A stretch of DNA of 64,000 nt, from the NCBI GenBank assembly GCA_032160705.1, contig JAVHVE010000060.1, positions 124,001-188,000 on the forward strand, given 5' to 3'. Under the pieces are notes generated by a model that had not been told where the DNA came from, did not search any database, and saw nothing but the letters and a program-made list of their open reading frames with translations. Position 1 is the first letter of the stretch; every line of letters starts with the position of its first letter. The translations under genes and the position numbers were made by a program. This stretch comes from QHXM01 sp032160705. Lineage in GTDB: Bacteria > Acidobacteriota > Blastocatellia > Pyrinomonadales > Pyrinomonadaceae. This document shows positions 27,827-37,166 of this stretch, piece after piece.

Positions 27827-29743
27827 ATGAATGCTCAACACAAACTGCCAGTCTGTGCCGTACCATTAAAGGCTCGCATTCACATCCTCCTGGTTGGCCT
27901 GCTTGCGTTTTCTTCCATTGCTTTCTCGCAGACGCCTGACGGCAAAGCTGCCCCGCAGAAAGTGACGAAAGCGGAGAAAGGCGCACGGCCTTCTCGCGAA
28001 CGCGCTGACCCGATGATTGAGCAGCGCCGTAACACAGCCATTTCCCTGCTCACTACTTTAGCCGATGAGGCCAAGAGCTATCACGATCAAGTCTTGCGGG
28101 CGCGCGTCCTGGCGCGAGCGGCAGATGCCCTCTGGTCGGGTGATGCAGAGAGGGCGCGCACGCTCTTTCAGCGCGCGTGGGAAGCTGCGGTGGTTGCCGA
28201 TGAAGAGTCCGCGCACCGCCTCGAAGAAGAGATACGCAAACAGCAGCAAGCATCCGGCGCGGCGGCGGTCACTGCCCCTCCGAACATACGCAACGAAGTG
28301 CTCAGGCTCGCCGCCCGGCGCGACCGCGCGCTCGGTGAAGCGTTCTTGAAAAAGATTGAAGAGGCCAAAGAGCGTGAGGCCGCGAATGACTCGCAGAATC
28401 GTGATCCCTGGATGGCATCAGCCTCGCAATCACAACGTTTAAGATTAGCCATGCAATTGGTGCAAGACAACGACACGGAGCGCGCTTTGCAATACGCTGA
28501 CCCCGCTCTCACATCTGTCAGCCAGGATTCCATATATTTCCTGTCCGCCTTACGCGAAAAAAACCCTGCGGCGGCAGACCAACGCTATGCCGCCTTGCTG
28601 GCGCGCGCCGAAGCTGATCCGGCGTCGGACGCCAACACCGTTTCGGGACTCTCATCCTATGCTTTCACTCCGTTTCTCTACATAGTCTTCCATGCACGGG
28701 GCGGCGCATCGCAAATGCAGCAGCGCGGAGCGACACCTGCGCCCGATCTTCCGGCAGATTTGCGAAAGGCTTTCTTGAACACAGCCGCGCAGATACTCTT
28801 GCGCCCCATTCCGCCGCCCGAACAAGACACCACGACGGCTGGACGCGCGGGCAGATACCTTGTCATCAAGCGTCTGCTTCCGCTTTTCGAGCAGTACGCG
28901 CCGGAGCGCGGGGCTGACCTGCGCGTGTTGATGACGGCGCTCATGACGGACGTTCCTGAAAGGGCTCGCACGGGGGAGAACCGCGCCGTCACCAGAGGAA
29001 TCGTTCCCGAAGATAATTCCAGAGACCCGATGCAGGCAATGCAGGAGCGACTCAGCCAGGCCACCAATTCTGCCGAGCGCGACGCGATTTATGTTGACAT
29101 GGCCGCGTCGCTTGCGGGCTCAGGTGACCCACGCGCGCGCGATCTTGTCGAGAAGATTGAAGACACAGAGTTGCGCCAGCAGACACGCGCCCACGTAGAT
29201 TTTGAATACCTGGATAACGCCCTGCAAAAGAAGGACACGCCGGAGGCGATTCGCATTGCTCGCACGGGCGAGTTGACCAACTTCCAGCGCGTCTGGGGAT
29301 TGACGCAGGTCGCGCGTCTGCTCATCAAGTCAGACCGCGAGCGCGCCGTTGACTTGCTCGAAGAGGCGCTGGCCGTCGCCCGTCGCATCGGCGGCAGCGA
29401 TGCCGAACGCCCGCGTGCTCTGACAGCCATCAGCGCAGTCTTCATCGAAGCCGACCGCTCTCGCGTGTGGGAGCTGATGGCGGAAGTCGTCAAAGCCGGA
29501 AACTCTGCCGAAGGTTTTACGGGCGACGACGCGCGGATAACAAGTATGCTGCGTTTCAAAAACGGTGCCATAATGAGGAGTTCCAATGCGGCTGATTTCG
29601 ATCTGCTCGGAGTCTTCCGCACTTTAGCCAGGAATGATCTTTATCCGGCTATCGAGGCCGCGAAGAATTTTACAGGTGAAGTGCCACGCGCCAACGCAAT
29701 CCTGGCCATCGCCCGCACGGTGCTTGAGGAAAAGCAGAAATAA
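27827..29743 (+). CDS. Secreted helical protein of unknown function, paralogue 1
   Basis: About 638 residues from the ATG at 27827, which leads a signal peptide (IHILLVGLLAFSSIAFSQ). The next ~30 residues are basic with KxTKxEKG and RERxDP, then a long mostly alpha-helical body: RAADALWSGDAERARTLFQRAW, LAARRDRALGEAFLKKI, and SSYAFTPFLYIV. The regular helix-rich pattern suggests solenoid repeats, but no known domain. The downstream gene is a clear paralogue along its full length, so this is a tandem duplication. Confidence 0.75.
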   Translation: MNAQHKLPVCAVPLKARIHILLVGLLAFSSIAFSQTPDGKAAPQKVTKAEKGARPSRERADPMIEQRRNTAISLLTTLADEAKSYHDQVLRARVLARAADALWSGDAERARTLFQRAWEAAVVADEESAHRLEEEIRKQQQASGAAAVTAPPNIRNEVLRLAARRDRALGEAFLKKIEEAKEREAANDSQNRDPWMASASQSQRLRLAMQLVQDNDTERALQYADPALTSVSQDSIYFLSALREKNPAAADQRYAALLARAEADPASDANTVSGLSSYAFTPFLYIVFHARGGASQMQQRGATPAPDLPADLRKAFLNTAAQILLRPIPPPEQDTTTAGRAGRYLVIKRLLPLFEQYAPERGADLRVLMTALMTDVPERARTGENRAVTRGIVPEDNSRDPMQAMQERLSQATNSAERDAIYVDMAASLAGSGDPRARDLVEKIEDTELRQQTRAHVDFEYLDNALQKKDTPEAIRIARTGELTNFQRVWGLTQVARLLIKSDRERAVDLLEEALAVARRIGGSDAERPRALTAISAVFIEADRSRVWELMAEVVKAGNSAEGFTGDDARITSMLRFKNGAIMRSSNAADFDLLGVFRTLARNDLYPAIEAAKNFTGEVPRANAILAIARTVLEEKQK

Positions 29744-29750
29744 GGAAATG

Positions 29751-29848
29751 GACAGGATTAACAGGATTATCAAGATTAAGCAGACGAGCCAGGAAGAATG
29801 AATCTTGCTGTTGCTTTTTCCATCCTGTCCATCTTGTTAATCCTGTCT
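29751..29848. repeat. Word palindrome of the GGATTAACAGG type
   Basis: Left arm GACAGGATTAACAGGAT reiterates the word CAGGATTA; the right arm at 29832-29848 is its complement with one mismatch, with a loop of about 60 nt. It separates the two tandem paralogues. Confidence 0.75.
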
Positions 29849-29907
29849 AATTCTTTTCTTTTCCCTTCGTCAGTTTTGTGAGAGATTCCTAATCGGAGAC
29901 GAAAACG

Positions 29908-31851
29908 ATGCCATCCAACGCCCGCGCTCTTGCCATCACGCTTTGCCTGATTGCGATGCCTGTCCTCATCAATGCGCAGACACCTTCAGGGAAAGCGACT
30001 CCGCAGAAAGCGACGAAAACGGAGAAAGGGACAAAACCCACGCGCGAGCGACCCGACCCACTCGCCAGCCAACGACGGGCGACGGCCATCTCGCTGGCCA
30101 CGAGCCTGGCCGACGAGGCGCGTTCGTTTCACGACGAGCAGCTACGCGCGCGTGTCCAGATGCGCGCCGCAGATGTTTTGTGGGAGACGGACGCGGAGCA
30201 GGCGCGCGCTCTGTTCCGCAGGGCATGGGAAACGGCTGACGCCGCAGACCGTGAAGCGTTCAGACTCTTCGAGGAAAAACTCCGCGCACAAAAGGAAAGC
30301 GGCGGCTGGGCTGGGCAGGACCCGCCGGACTTGCGTAGAGAAGTTTTGCAACTGGCAGCCCGGCGCGACCGCGCGCTCGGCGAAGAGTTTCTGGCCAAAC
30401 TCTCGGAAGCGAATGAACGCGAAAACCAGAACCTGGCGATAAACGCGAATAACGCTCCGGCTCAGCCGACCGCCGATCCTGAAAATCCGCCGTATGAAGT
30501 CGCCCAAAGATTATTGCTCGCCAGAGGATTTCTCGAAGAAGGCGACACGGAGCGCGCCCTCCAGCTCGCAGACAAAGCGCTCGACATCGTGACCACACGC
30601 GGCATCAACTTTTTGTCCACGCTGCGCGAGAAAGACCAGGCTGCCGCCGACAAGCGTTTCGCCGCCATGTTCAAACGCGCGGCGCTTGACCCTTCATCGG
30701 ACGCGACAAGCGTTTCTGTGCTTTCCTCTTACGCCTTCACGCCGTTTTTGACGATGGTGGTCAGGGGCAATGGCCGCAATCATACAAATATGGAGCGCGA
30801 CCGCATCACAGCGCCCAGCATCTCGCCGGAGCTGCGCGCAGGGTACCTCCGCGCAGCCGCACAAATTCTCCTTCGCCCGGTTCCGACGCCGGATCAGGAT
30901 CGCACGCTTGCCGGGCGCGGCGGTCTGTACTTCACCATTGCGCGCCTGCTCCCGCTTTTTGACCAGTATGCCCCGGATTTTTCGCCGGAGCTACGCGCGC
31001 AGATGGGGGCGCTTGCGCCCGACGCGCCTGAGAGATTCCGCAGCGGCACGGACAAAATGCTGACAGAAGGACTCGTGCCCGAAGAGACGCAGCGGGACGA
31101 AGGGCAGGAGGCATTAGAGAACGCAGGCCGCGCTGCAACTCCCGCCGACCGTGATTCATCTTTCGCCAGAGCCGCCTTAGTCGCCGCCAGAAAAGGCGAC
31201 ATCAATGCGCGCGAGCTGGTGGATAAGATTCAGGACTCAGAGATGCGTAAGTCCGCCCGCGCCTACGTTGATTTCACGCTCGTTGACCGTGCAATCGCGC
31301 GCAAAGAAGCTCAGGAAGCGCTCAGGCTGACGCGAACGGGCGAACTGACGAGCGTTCACAGAGTCTGGGCGTTAACGGAGATTGCGGTGCTCGTGAAGAA
31401 GACGGACACCAAAGGCGCGGGAGAAATCCTCGATGAAGCGGCAATGGAAGCGCGGCGCATCGGCGGCACAGACCCTGACCGGACACGCACCCTTTTGGGC
31501 GTCGCCACGCGGATGTACGAAGTTGACCGCACGCGCGCCTGGGAGCTTGTGGCCGAAGCTGTCAAAGCGGCCAATTCATCTTCGGGCTTTACCGGCGTGG
31601 ATTCTCAAATCGTCTCCCGCTTTCAAACTTCGCGCGGCACTTCGACGACGAACCTTGGCGTGGAGAGCTTCGATCTCAACGGCATCTTTGGCCTGCTGGC
31701 GAGAGACGACCTCTTTCGCGCCGTCGAGCTGGCAAAGAGTTTTACAGGTGAAGCCCCACGCGCCAACGCCACCCTCGCCATCATCCGCGCCGTCCTCGAC
31801 ACGAAGCGCCGAGAATCAAGAAGCGAGAACCAGACGGTGACAAACGACTAA
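29908..31851 (+). CDS. Secreted helical protein of unknown function, paralogue 2
   Basis: 647 residues with a signal peptide (ARALAITLCLIAMPVLINAQ). It shares order and motifs with the gene before it: TPSGKATPQKATKTEKG, RRATAISLATSLADEARS, ADVLWETDAEQARALFRRAW, LQLAARRDRALGEEFL, FTGEAPRANATLAIIRAVL. Both conserve the same C-terminal end. Secretion and helical repeats suggest a periplasmic scaffold, but the function is unknown. A CTCCTG palindrome begins right after the stop. Confidence 0.75.
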   Translation: MPSNARALAITLCLIAMPVLINAQTPSGKATPQKATKTEKGTKPTRERPDPLASQRRATAISLATSLADEARSFHDEQLRARVQMRAADVLWETDAEQARALFRRAWETADAADREAFRLFEEKLRAQKESGGWAGQDPPDLRREVLQLAARRDRALGEEFLAKLSEANERENQNLAINANNAPAQPTADPENPPYEVAQRLLLARGFLEEGDTERALQLADKALDIVTTRGINFLSTLREKDQAAADKRFAAMFKRAALDPSSDATSVSVLSSYAFTPFLTMVVRGNGRNHTNMERDRITAPSISPELRAGYLRAAAQILLRPVPTPDQDRTLAGRGGLYFTIARLLPLFDQYAPDFSPELRAQMGALAPDAPERFRSGTDKMLTEGLVPEETQRDEGQEALENAGRAATPADRDSSFARAALVAARKGDINARELVDKIQDSEMRKSARAYVDFTLVDRAIARKEAQEALRLTRTGELTSVHRVWALTEIAVLVKKTDTKGAGEILDEAAMEARRIGGTDPDRTRTLLGVATRMYEVDRTRAWELVAEAVKAANSSSGFTGVDSQIVSRFQTSRGTSTTNLGVESFDLNGIFGLLARDDLFRAVELAKSFTGEAPRANATLAIIRAVLDTKRRESRSENQTVTND

Positions 31852-31852
31852 A

Positions 31853-31977
31853 AGCAGGAGACAGAAGACAGAAGTCAGGAGCCAGAATAAAAACAAAAGC
31901 GGTTCTCCGCCTTATCATTCTGACTCCTGACTCCTGTCTTCTGTATTCTGTTTTTCTGTCTTCTGACTCCTGCTTTT
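31853..31977. repeat. CTCCTG-family word palindrome, copy 3
   Basis: The longest copy: the right arm contains extra CTGTATTCTG/CTGTTTTTCTG words. Core GCGGTTCTCCGC at 31899-31910 is inverted relative to copy 1. It fills the space between paralogue 2 and the leader of the TIR-STAND gene. Confidence 0.85.
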
Positions 31978-32040
31978 CCTTTACGTCCATGCAGGCGGAA
32001 GTGTAATTTATCTGTGCCTGATGCTCTGTCAAGAGAGACT

Positions 32041-35000
32041 ATGTCCGAGTCACCCCCCCCTCCAGCGGTCGAAACGCCTTCATATAATTTCAGTGTCTTC
32101 CTGTCTCACAATAGTCGTGAGAAGCCTGTTGTCGAACGCATCGCCGAAAAGTTAAAACGTGCGGAGCTTGAGCCCTGGCTCGATAAATGGTGTCTGACTC
32201 CGGCGGGCGACTGGCAGGACGAGCTTGCGCAGGGCTTGCGCGCCTCCGCAGCTTGCGCCGTTTTTGTCGGCCCACATGGAATCGGCAGTTGGGAAGATAT
32301 GGAGTACAAGCTGGCGACTGATCGAATGGCCAAGGATCGCGCCTTTCGCGTCTTTCTGGTTCTCTTGCCGGGCTTGCCCGAACCTTTCGATACGAGCAGC
32401 TTGCCACCATTCCTAAGCACGCGCACCTGGGTTGACCTCAGAAAAGGCATCGAAGATGCGCGCAGCTTTCAATCGCTCATCAACGCCATCAAGGGACTTC
32501 CGCTAGGGCCCGAAAGACCCATCGAGCCGCGCGATGATGTTTGCCCGTATCGCGGACTGCAAACTTTCGATGAAGAACATGCGGAGTTCTTCTTCGGACG
32601 CGACGCAGACATCCAGCGTCTCCTCGAGAAACTAAAGACGACACGCTTCATTGCAGTCGTCGGAGCATCAGGCAGCGGGAAATCTTCGCTCGTGCGCGCA
32701 GGCGTCTTGCCTGAGCTGAAAAACGGCGTCCTGCCGGAAAGCGATACCTGGACGATTCGCGTCTTCACGCCAGGCGCTCACCCGCTCGCCGCTCTGGCAG
32801 CCAATCTCTTACGTCTCTACCCGCAGCAATCAATGAACCGAACGCTCGACGAGTTAAGCATGGATGAGCGCACGCTGCATCTGGCCGTCTCGCTCGCTCT
32901 CGGGGAACGTCCTGCGCAAGAGCGCGTGGTCTGGGTCGTGGATCAATTCGAGGAGATTTTCACACTGTGCAGCGACGAGCGCGAACGCGCACAGTTTCTC
33001 GCTAATCTGCTCTACGCATCATTCATCCCTGGTGGACGCAATGCGGTCATCCTTACGCTTCGCGCAGACTTCTATCAAAAATGCGCGGCCTACCCGGAAC
33101 TCTCTGCGCGCGTCGCGGCGCAGCAATTTCTCGTCAGCCCGATGGACGAGGACAACTTGAAACAGGCCATTGAAGAACCCGCCTGGCACACGGGGCTGGA
33201 GTTTGAGCAGGGCCTGGTCGAGACGATTCTCGAAGACGTTGAGAGCCAGCCGGGCGCTTTGCCGCTACTGGAACACGCGCTGCTGGAATTGTGGGAGCGG
33301 CGGCGCGGGACGATGTTGACTTTGGAAGCCTACCGCGAGAGCGGCGGCGTGGAGGGCGCGATTGCGAAACGCGCTGATACCATCTACGACTCGTTCACGC
33401 CGGAGCAGCAACTAATCGTGCGACGCATCATGCTGCGCCTGACACAGCCCGGCGAAGGAACTGAGGACACACGCCGCCGCGCGACGTTTGCCGAGCTTGT
33501 CACCCGCGCGAACGAGAGCGGCGCGATTGAAGACGTGACGCAGACGATGGCCAACGCGCGCCTGCTCACGACAGGCACAGACGAACGACCGGGCGAGCAA
33601 GTAATTGATGTCTCCCACGAAGCGTTAATCCGTGGCTGGCCGCGACTGAGGCGTTGGATCGAGGAAGACCGCGCGGGCTTACGCATTCTTCGACGGCTCA
33701 CGGAAGCGGCGCGCGAGTGGCAGCCGACGAAAGACGAAAGCCTCCTGTATCGCGGGGCGCGACTGGCGCAGGCCGTCGAGTGGCGCGAGCAAAACGAAGC
33801 GGCGCTGAATGAAAGAGAGCGGGAATTCCTGAACGCGAGCGTGGCCGCGCAACGGGCCGTCGAGCGTCGGCGCAAAAGAGTCATCATCGGGCTGGCCGCA
33901 GGTTTCATCCTTGCCGTAGGTCTCGCCTTACTGGCGCTTTTTCAATGGTGGCGCGCGAACGACCAGGCAAAGCTAGCTCTCGCAAGACAACTGGCGGCGG
34001 AATCCTACGCGCAGATGGAGAATCAACCTGACTTGGGGTTGCTGCTCGGCGTCGAGGCCAACCGCGTCCCCAAGAAGTCTTTCGTAGCTCGCCGAACCCT
34101 GCTCCTGGACATGTACTATCGTGAGTACCTCGCCATGTTTCTTCACGGCCACACGTCAGAGGTTCATAAAGTAGCCTTCAGCCCCGACGGTAAATTGCTG
34201 GCTTCGGCCAGCGGCGAGAATGGCAAAGACAATTCCGTGAGGCTCTGGGATGCTGAGTCTGGCCAGCCCGTCGGCGAAACTCTCAGTGGACACCAGAGAG
34301 ATGTCCGCTGCGTGGCCTTCAGCCCTGATGGAAAGTTGCTGGCTTCGGGCGATGACAACGGCGTCGTTATTATATGGGACGTGGCCGCCCGCCGGATGAT
34401 CGGCCAACCCCTCGCCGCACATCAGAAGGGCGTCTACAGTCTGGCCTTTAGTCTTGACGGCAGCACTCTGGCTTCAGGCAGCTATTCGGAGTTGAACGCG
34501 GGATCGAAGATTGCGGAAGACGTGGGAGAAATTTATCTCTGGAACGTCGCCACCCGCGAGCGCAAGGGCGATGCCCTCAAAGGCCACGCCAGCTTGGTAC
34601 AGAGTCTGGCATTTAGCCCCGACGGCAAAACGCTGGCCTCCGGCAACAGGCAGCGCGATGACCTCGAAGTTGAAGCGTCAATCATTCTCTGGGATGTCGG
34701 CACGCACCGGCTGCTCGGCTCGCTGAAAGGCCACGACAACTCGATCTCAAGCCTCGCGTTCAACCTGGACGGAAAGGTGCTGGCTTCCGGCAGCGCGGAT
34801 GAAAAGGTCAGGCTGTGGGATGTCGGCGCGGTCAAGCCCCTCAACGGGTTCGAGAAGCTCGACGCCAATTTCCGCGCGCCGATGAAGCATCACGACAGCG
34901 AAATTCTCGAAGTGAGATTCACGCGCGACGGTAAGAGACTGATTACAGCCGACGCCGAAAATCACATCCTTGTACGGGCGGTCGAATTTTCGACCCTCGG

Positions 35001-36426
35001 TAATCAGCTCACCCTCACAAGCAGCGTCGCACTTAACTACTTCGCCAGCTACTCCTCTCGCGAAACGCTGAGCCTCGCCTTCAGCCCCGAGACGTTCAAA
35101 TGGGCGACCGGCGGCTGCCGGAAGTTGGGAGCGGACGGCTACTGTGTAGAGGCTGACCTCAGTATCTATGATACAGCCGCTCGCCTGCCTATCACCCGCC
35201 TCGTCTCCGAAAATCCTACTAACAAGGTAGAAAGCGTCGCCTTCAGCCCCGATGGTCGTGTGTTAGCCTCCGGCGGCTGTGACGGGTTTGGTGATTGTAC
35301 TGGCAGTGAAGTCTATTTATGGGATACCACTACTCGCCTGCCCCTCGGTCAGCTTAAAGGCGCGCCCGGTGCAGTAACCAGTCTGGCTTATAGCCCTGAC
35401 GGAGCAACACTGGCGGCAGGCAGTTGCGCGAAGCCTGAAAAGGGTAAGTGCAGGCAGGGCGAGATACGCCTCTGGAATCCAGCTACACGACAACTCGTCT
35501 CTCAACCGCTGACAGGCCACAGCGATTCCGTCAAAATGTTAGTCTTCAGTTCCGACGGTAAAATCCTGGTTTCCAGCGATGGCCAAAATATTATCCTGTG
35601 GAATGCTGAGACCCGCCAGATGATCGGCGAAATCGCCCCCGGCCATCAATATAAAAATGGAATGGCTTCATTCCCTGTCAACAGCATAGCTCTCAGCCCG
35701 GACAGCAACACGCTGGCGTCGAGCGGCTGCGGTAAAAGAGGACGGAGACTCACCACCGTAGCTGATACCTACGACTCCTGCATTGAAGGCGAAATTCGTT
35801 TTTGGAATGTCTCTACTCGCCAGATGATTGGGCAACCTCTCAGCGGCCACAAAGACGAAATCATGAGCGTGGCTTTCAGTCATGACGGTAAGACGTTGGC
35901 TTCCGCCTCCGGCCAGGCGGACGGAACAATTAGACTTTGGGACGTAGCCACTCGACAGCCTTTAGGCGGAGCTTTCACAGGCTACATCGCTGTCATGAAC
36001 AAGATGGTCTTCAGTCCTGATGGCGAAACCCTGGTTTCAGCCTCGTTGGGTGAGAATCTTCCTCATCAGAACATTTTCCTGTGGGACGTAACCACTCGCC
36101 AACTCATCGGTCAACCGCTCCTCCGTCAAGAGGATTCGGTTAAGGATATAGCGTTGAGCCCGGATGGCCGTTGGCTGGCGTCCGGCGGCTTCGACAAAAC
36201 GCTGATCCTTTGGGATATGACACTGGAATCGTGGATCGAGGACGCCTGCCGCGTCGCCAACCGCAATCTCACGCCGGAAGAATGGGAACAATACTTCCCC
36301 GGCCAGCCATACCGCAAAACCTGCCCGAACCTATCGGAGATGATAAAGCAGGAGACAGAAGTCAGGAGTCAGAATGAAGAGGCGGAGAACCGCTGCAACG
36401 GGTTTCTTCTGTCTCCTGTCTTCTGA
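32041..36426 (+). CDS. TIR - nSTAND NTPase - transmembrane - WD40 protein
   Basis: About 1461 residues from the ATG at 32041 (GTG at 32014 also in frame). TIR domain at residues ~16-150: SVFLSHNSREK and SWEDMEYKLA, where Glu88 is the likely NADase catalytic residue. nSTAND1-type NTPase at ~165-560: CPYRGLQTFDEEHAEFFFGR, Walker A GASGSGKSS, Walker B VVWVVDQFEEIF. A basic cluster ERRRKR then precedes one membrane helix near residues 613-637. Fourteen WD40 repeats (~700-1396) make two seven-blade propellers. Four blades hold paired-Cys loops. By analogy with STAND receptors, the propellers sense a ligand and the TIR acts as effector. The last ~28 residues are encoded by a repeat palindrome. Confidence 0.93.
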   Translation: MSESPPPPAVETPSYNFSVFLSHNSREKPVVERIAEKLKRAELEPWLDKWCLTPAGDWQDELAQGLRASAACAVFVGPHGIGSWEDMEYKLATDRMAKDRAFRVFLVLLPGLPEPFDTSSLPPFLSTRTWVDLRKGIEDARSFQSLINAIKGLPLGPERPIEPRDDVCPYRGLQTFDEEHAEFFFGRDADIQRLLEKLKTTRFIAVVGASGSGKSSLVRAGVLPELKNGVLPESDTWTIRVFTPGAHPLAALAANLLRLYPQQSMNRTLDELSMDERTLHLAVSLALGERPAQERVVWVVDQFEEIFTLCSDERERAQFLANLLYASFIPGGRNAVILTLRADFYQKCAAYPELSARVAAQQFLVSPMDEDNLKQAIEEPAWHTGLEFEQGLVETILEDVESQPGALPLLEHALLELWERRRGTMLTLEAYRESGGVEGAIAKRADTIYDSFTPEQQLIVRRIMLRLTQPGEGTEDTRRRATFAELVTRANESGAIEDVTQTMANARLLTTGTDERPGEQVIDVSHEALIRGWPRLRRWIEEDRAGLRILRRLTEAAREWQPTKDESLLYRGARLAQAVEWREQNEAALNEREREFLNASVAAQRAVERRRKRVIIGLAAGFILAVGLALLALFQWWRANDQAKLALARQLAAESYAQMENQPDLGLLLGVEANRVPKKSFVARRTLLLDMYYREYLAMFLHGHTSEVHKVAFSPDGKLLASASGENGKDNSVRLWDAESGQPVGETLSGHQRDVRCVAFSPDGKLLASGDDNGVVIIWDVAARRMIGQPLAAHQKGVYSLAFSLDGSTLASGSYSELNAGSKIAEDVGEIYLWNVATRERKGDALKGHASLVQSLAFSPDGKTLASGNRQRDDLEVEASIILWDVGTHRLLGSLKGHDNSISSLAFNLDGKVLASGSADEKVRLWDVGAVKPLNGFEKLDANFRAPMKHHDSEILEVRFTRDGKRLITADAENHILVRAVEFSTLGNQLTLTSSVALNYFASYSSRETLSLAFSPETFKWATGGCRKLGADGYCVEADLSIYDTAARLPITRLVSENPTNKVESVAFSPDGRVLASGGCDGFGDCTGSEVYLWDTTTRLPLGQLKGAPGAVTSLAYSPDGATLAAGSCAKPEKGKCRQGEIRLWNPATRQLVSQPLTGHSDSVKMLVFSSDGKILVSSDGQNIILWNAETRQMIGEIAPGHQYKNGMASFPVNSIALSPDSNTLASSGCGKRGRRLTTVADTYDSCIEGEIRFWNVSTRQMIGQPLSGHKDEIMSVAFSHDGKTLASASGQADGTIRLWDVATRQPLGGAFTGYIAVMNKMVFSPDGETLVSASLGENLPHQNIFLWDVTTRQLIGQPLLRQEDSVKDIALSPDGRWLASGGFDKTLILWDMTLESWIEDACRVANRNLTPEEWEQYFPGQPYRKTCPNLSEMIKQETEVRSQNEEAENRCNGFLLSPVF

Positions 36427-36452
36427 CTTCTGACTCCTGCTTTATCATCTCC
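36336..36452. repeat. CTCCTG-family word palindrome, copy 4 (inside two gene ends)
   Basis: Arms begin GGAGATGATAAAGCAGGA and end with its exact complement. Core GCGGAGAACCGC at 36382-36393. Both the TIR-STAND gene and the opposite-strand DUF72 gene read into it, giving similar tails (EMIKQETEVRSQ and EMIKQESEVRRQ). Confidence 0.9.
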
Positions 36453-37162
36453 TGAAATCGCGTGGCGTCTTCGCGCATCCGCACGTTGTTGAAAAGCACG
36501 TAGGAAGTCTCGTCCTTCGGCAGCATCGCGTATAGCTCTTCCAGCTCATCGTCTTCGTAAACGTAGCGGAAGCCTGTGCGCCCGTGCAGGCGGAAGTAGC
36601 ATCGCTCCGGGGTCACCGTGCGCTGAGCAAACGGGTCAACGACGTGTGTTAAATCAAGCTCGCGGCAAAGCTCGCGCACCGTGTTATCAGGCCAGCCTCC
36701 GCGCGGCTCCCAGAGAAACTCTGATTCGGGCGGGCGTTTGATTGCTTCAAAGAATTCGCTCATGCGCCTGACGTTTTCTTTTGTCGGTTTGAAGCTCGCC
36801 GGGCACTGAAACAGGATGCGGCGAGCGGAGAGAGCTTCTGCACAGGCGCGTGTTACTTCCCACGCTTCCCTGACAATCGGTGTCGAGCGAAACGAGCCGC
36901 ATTGCTCGCGCTCTTCATCGGACAACTCTCGCTTGAGTCTCCTGTAGGTGGGGCTGCGCGCCTCATGCGTGATGAGCATCCAGGCCTTCATTGTAAACTC
37001 GAAATCATCGGGCGCACTCGCGCGCCAGCGTTCAAGAGTTGAAACCTGCGGCGGTTGATAGAAAGTTTGCTGCACCTCGACTACCGCGAAGTGCGTGACA
37101 TACTCAGCCATCGCCATCCGAAATCCGCAGCAGCCTACTTTTACCCGCTTGTCCTGACTCAT
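36362..37162 (-). CDS. DUF72 (YecE-like) TIM-barrel protein
   Basis: 266 residues with the DUF72 pattern: VKVGCCGFRMAMAEYVTHF, VVEVQQTFYQPP, FEFTMKAWMLITHEARSP and YFRLHGRTGFRY. The YecE family has a TIM barrel of unknown activity, sometimes with Fe-S proteins. The start lies 4 nt after the bshB1 stop, so these genes are co-transcribed. The tail after FQEMIKQE is repeat-encoded and overlaps the end of the TIR-STAND gene antisense by 65 nt. Confidence 0.88.
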   Translation of the reverse strand: MSQDKRVKVGCCGFRMAMAEYVTHFAVVEVQQTFYQPPQVSTLERWRASAPDDFEFTMKAWMLITHEARSPTYRRLKRELSDEEREQCGSFRSTPIVREAWEVTRACAEALSARRILFQCPASFKPTKENVRRMSEFFEAIKRPPESEFLWEPRGGWPDNTVRELCRELDLTHVVDPFAQRTVTPERCYFRLHGRTGFRYVYEDDELEELYAMLPKDETSYVLFNNVRMREDATRFQEMIKQESEVRRQETEETRCSGSPPLHSDS

Positions 37163-37166
37163 CGAA

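Noticed and set aside
29751..29848. Transposon end repeats around paralogue 2
   Set aside because: The repeats before and after the gene belong to different word families, and no transposase or target-site duplication was found.
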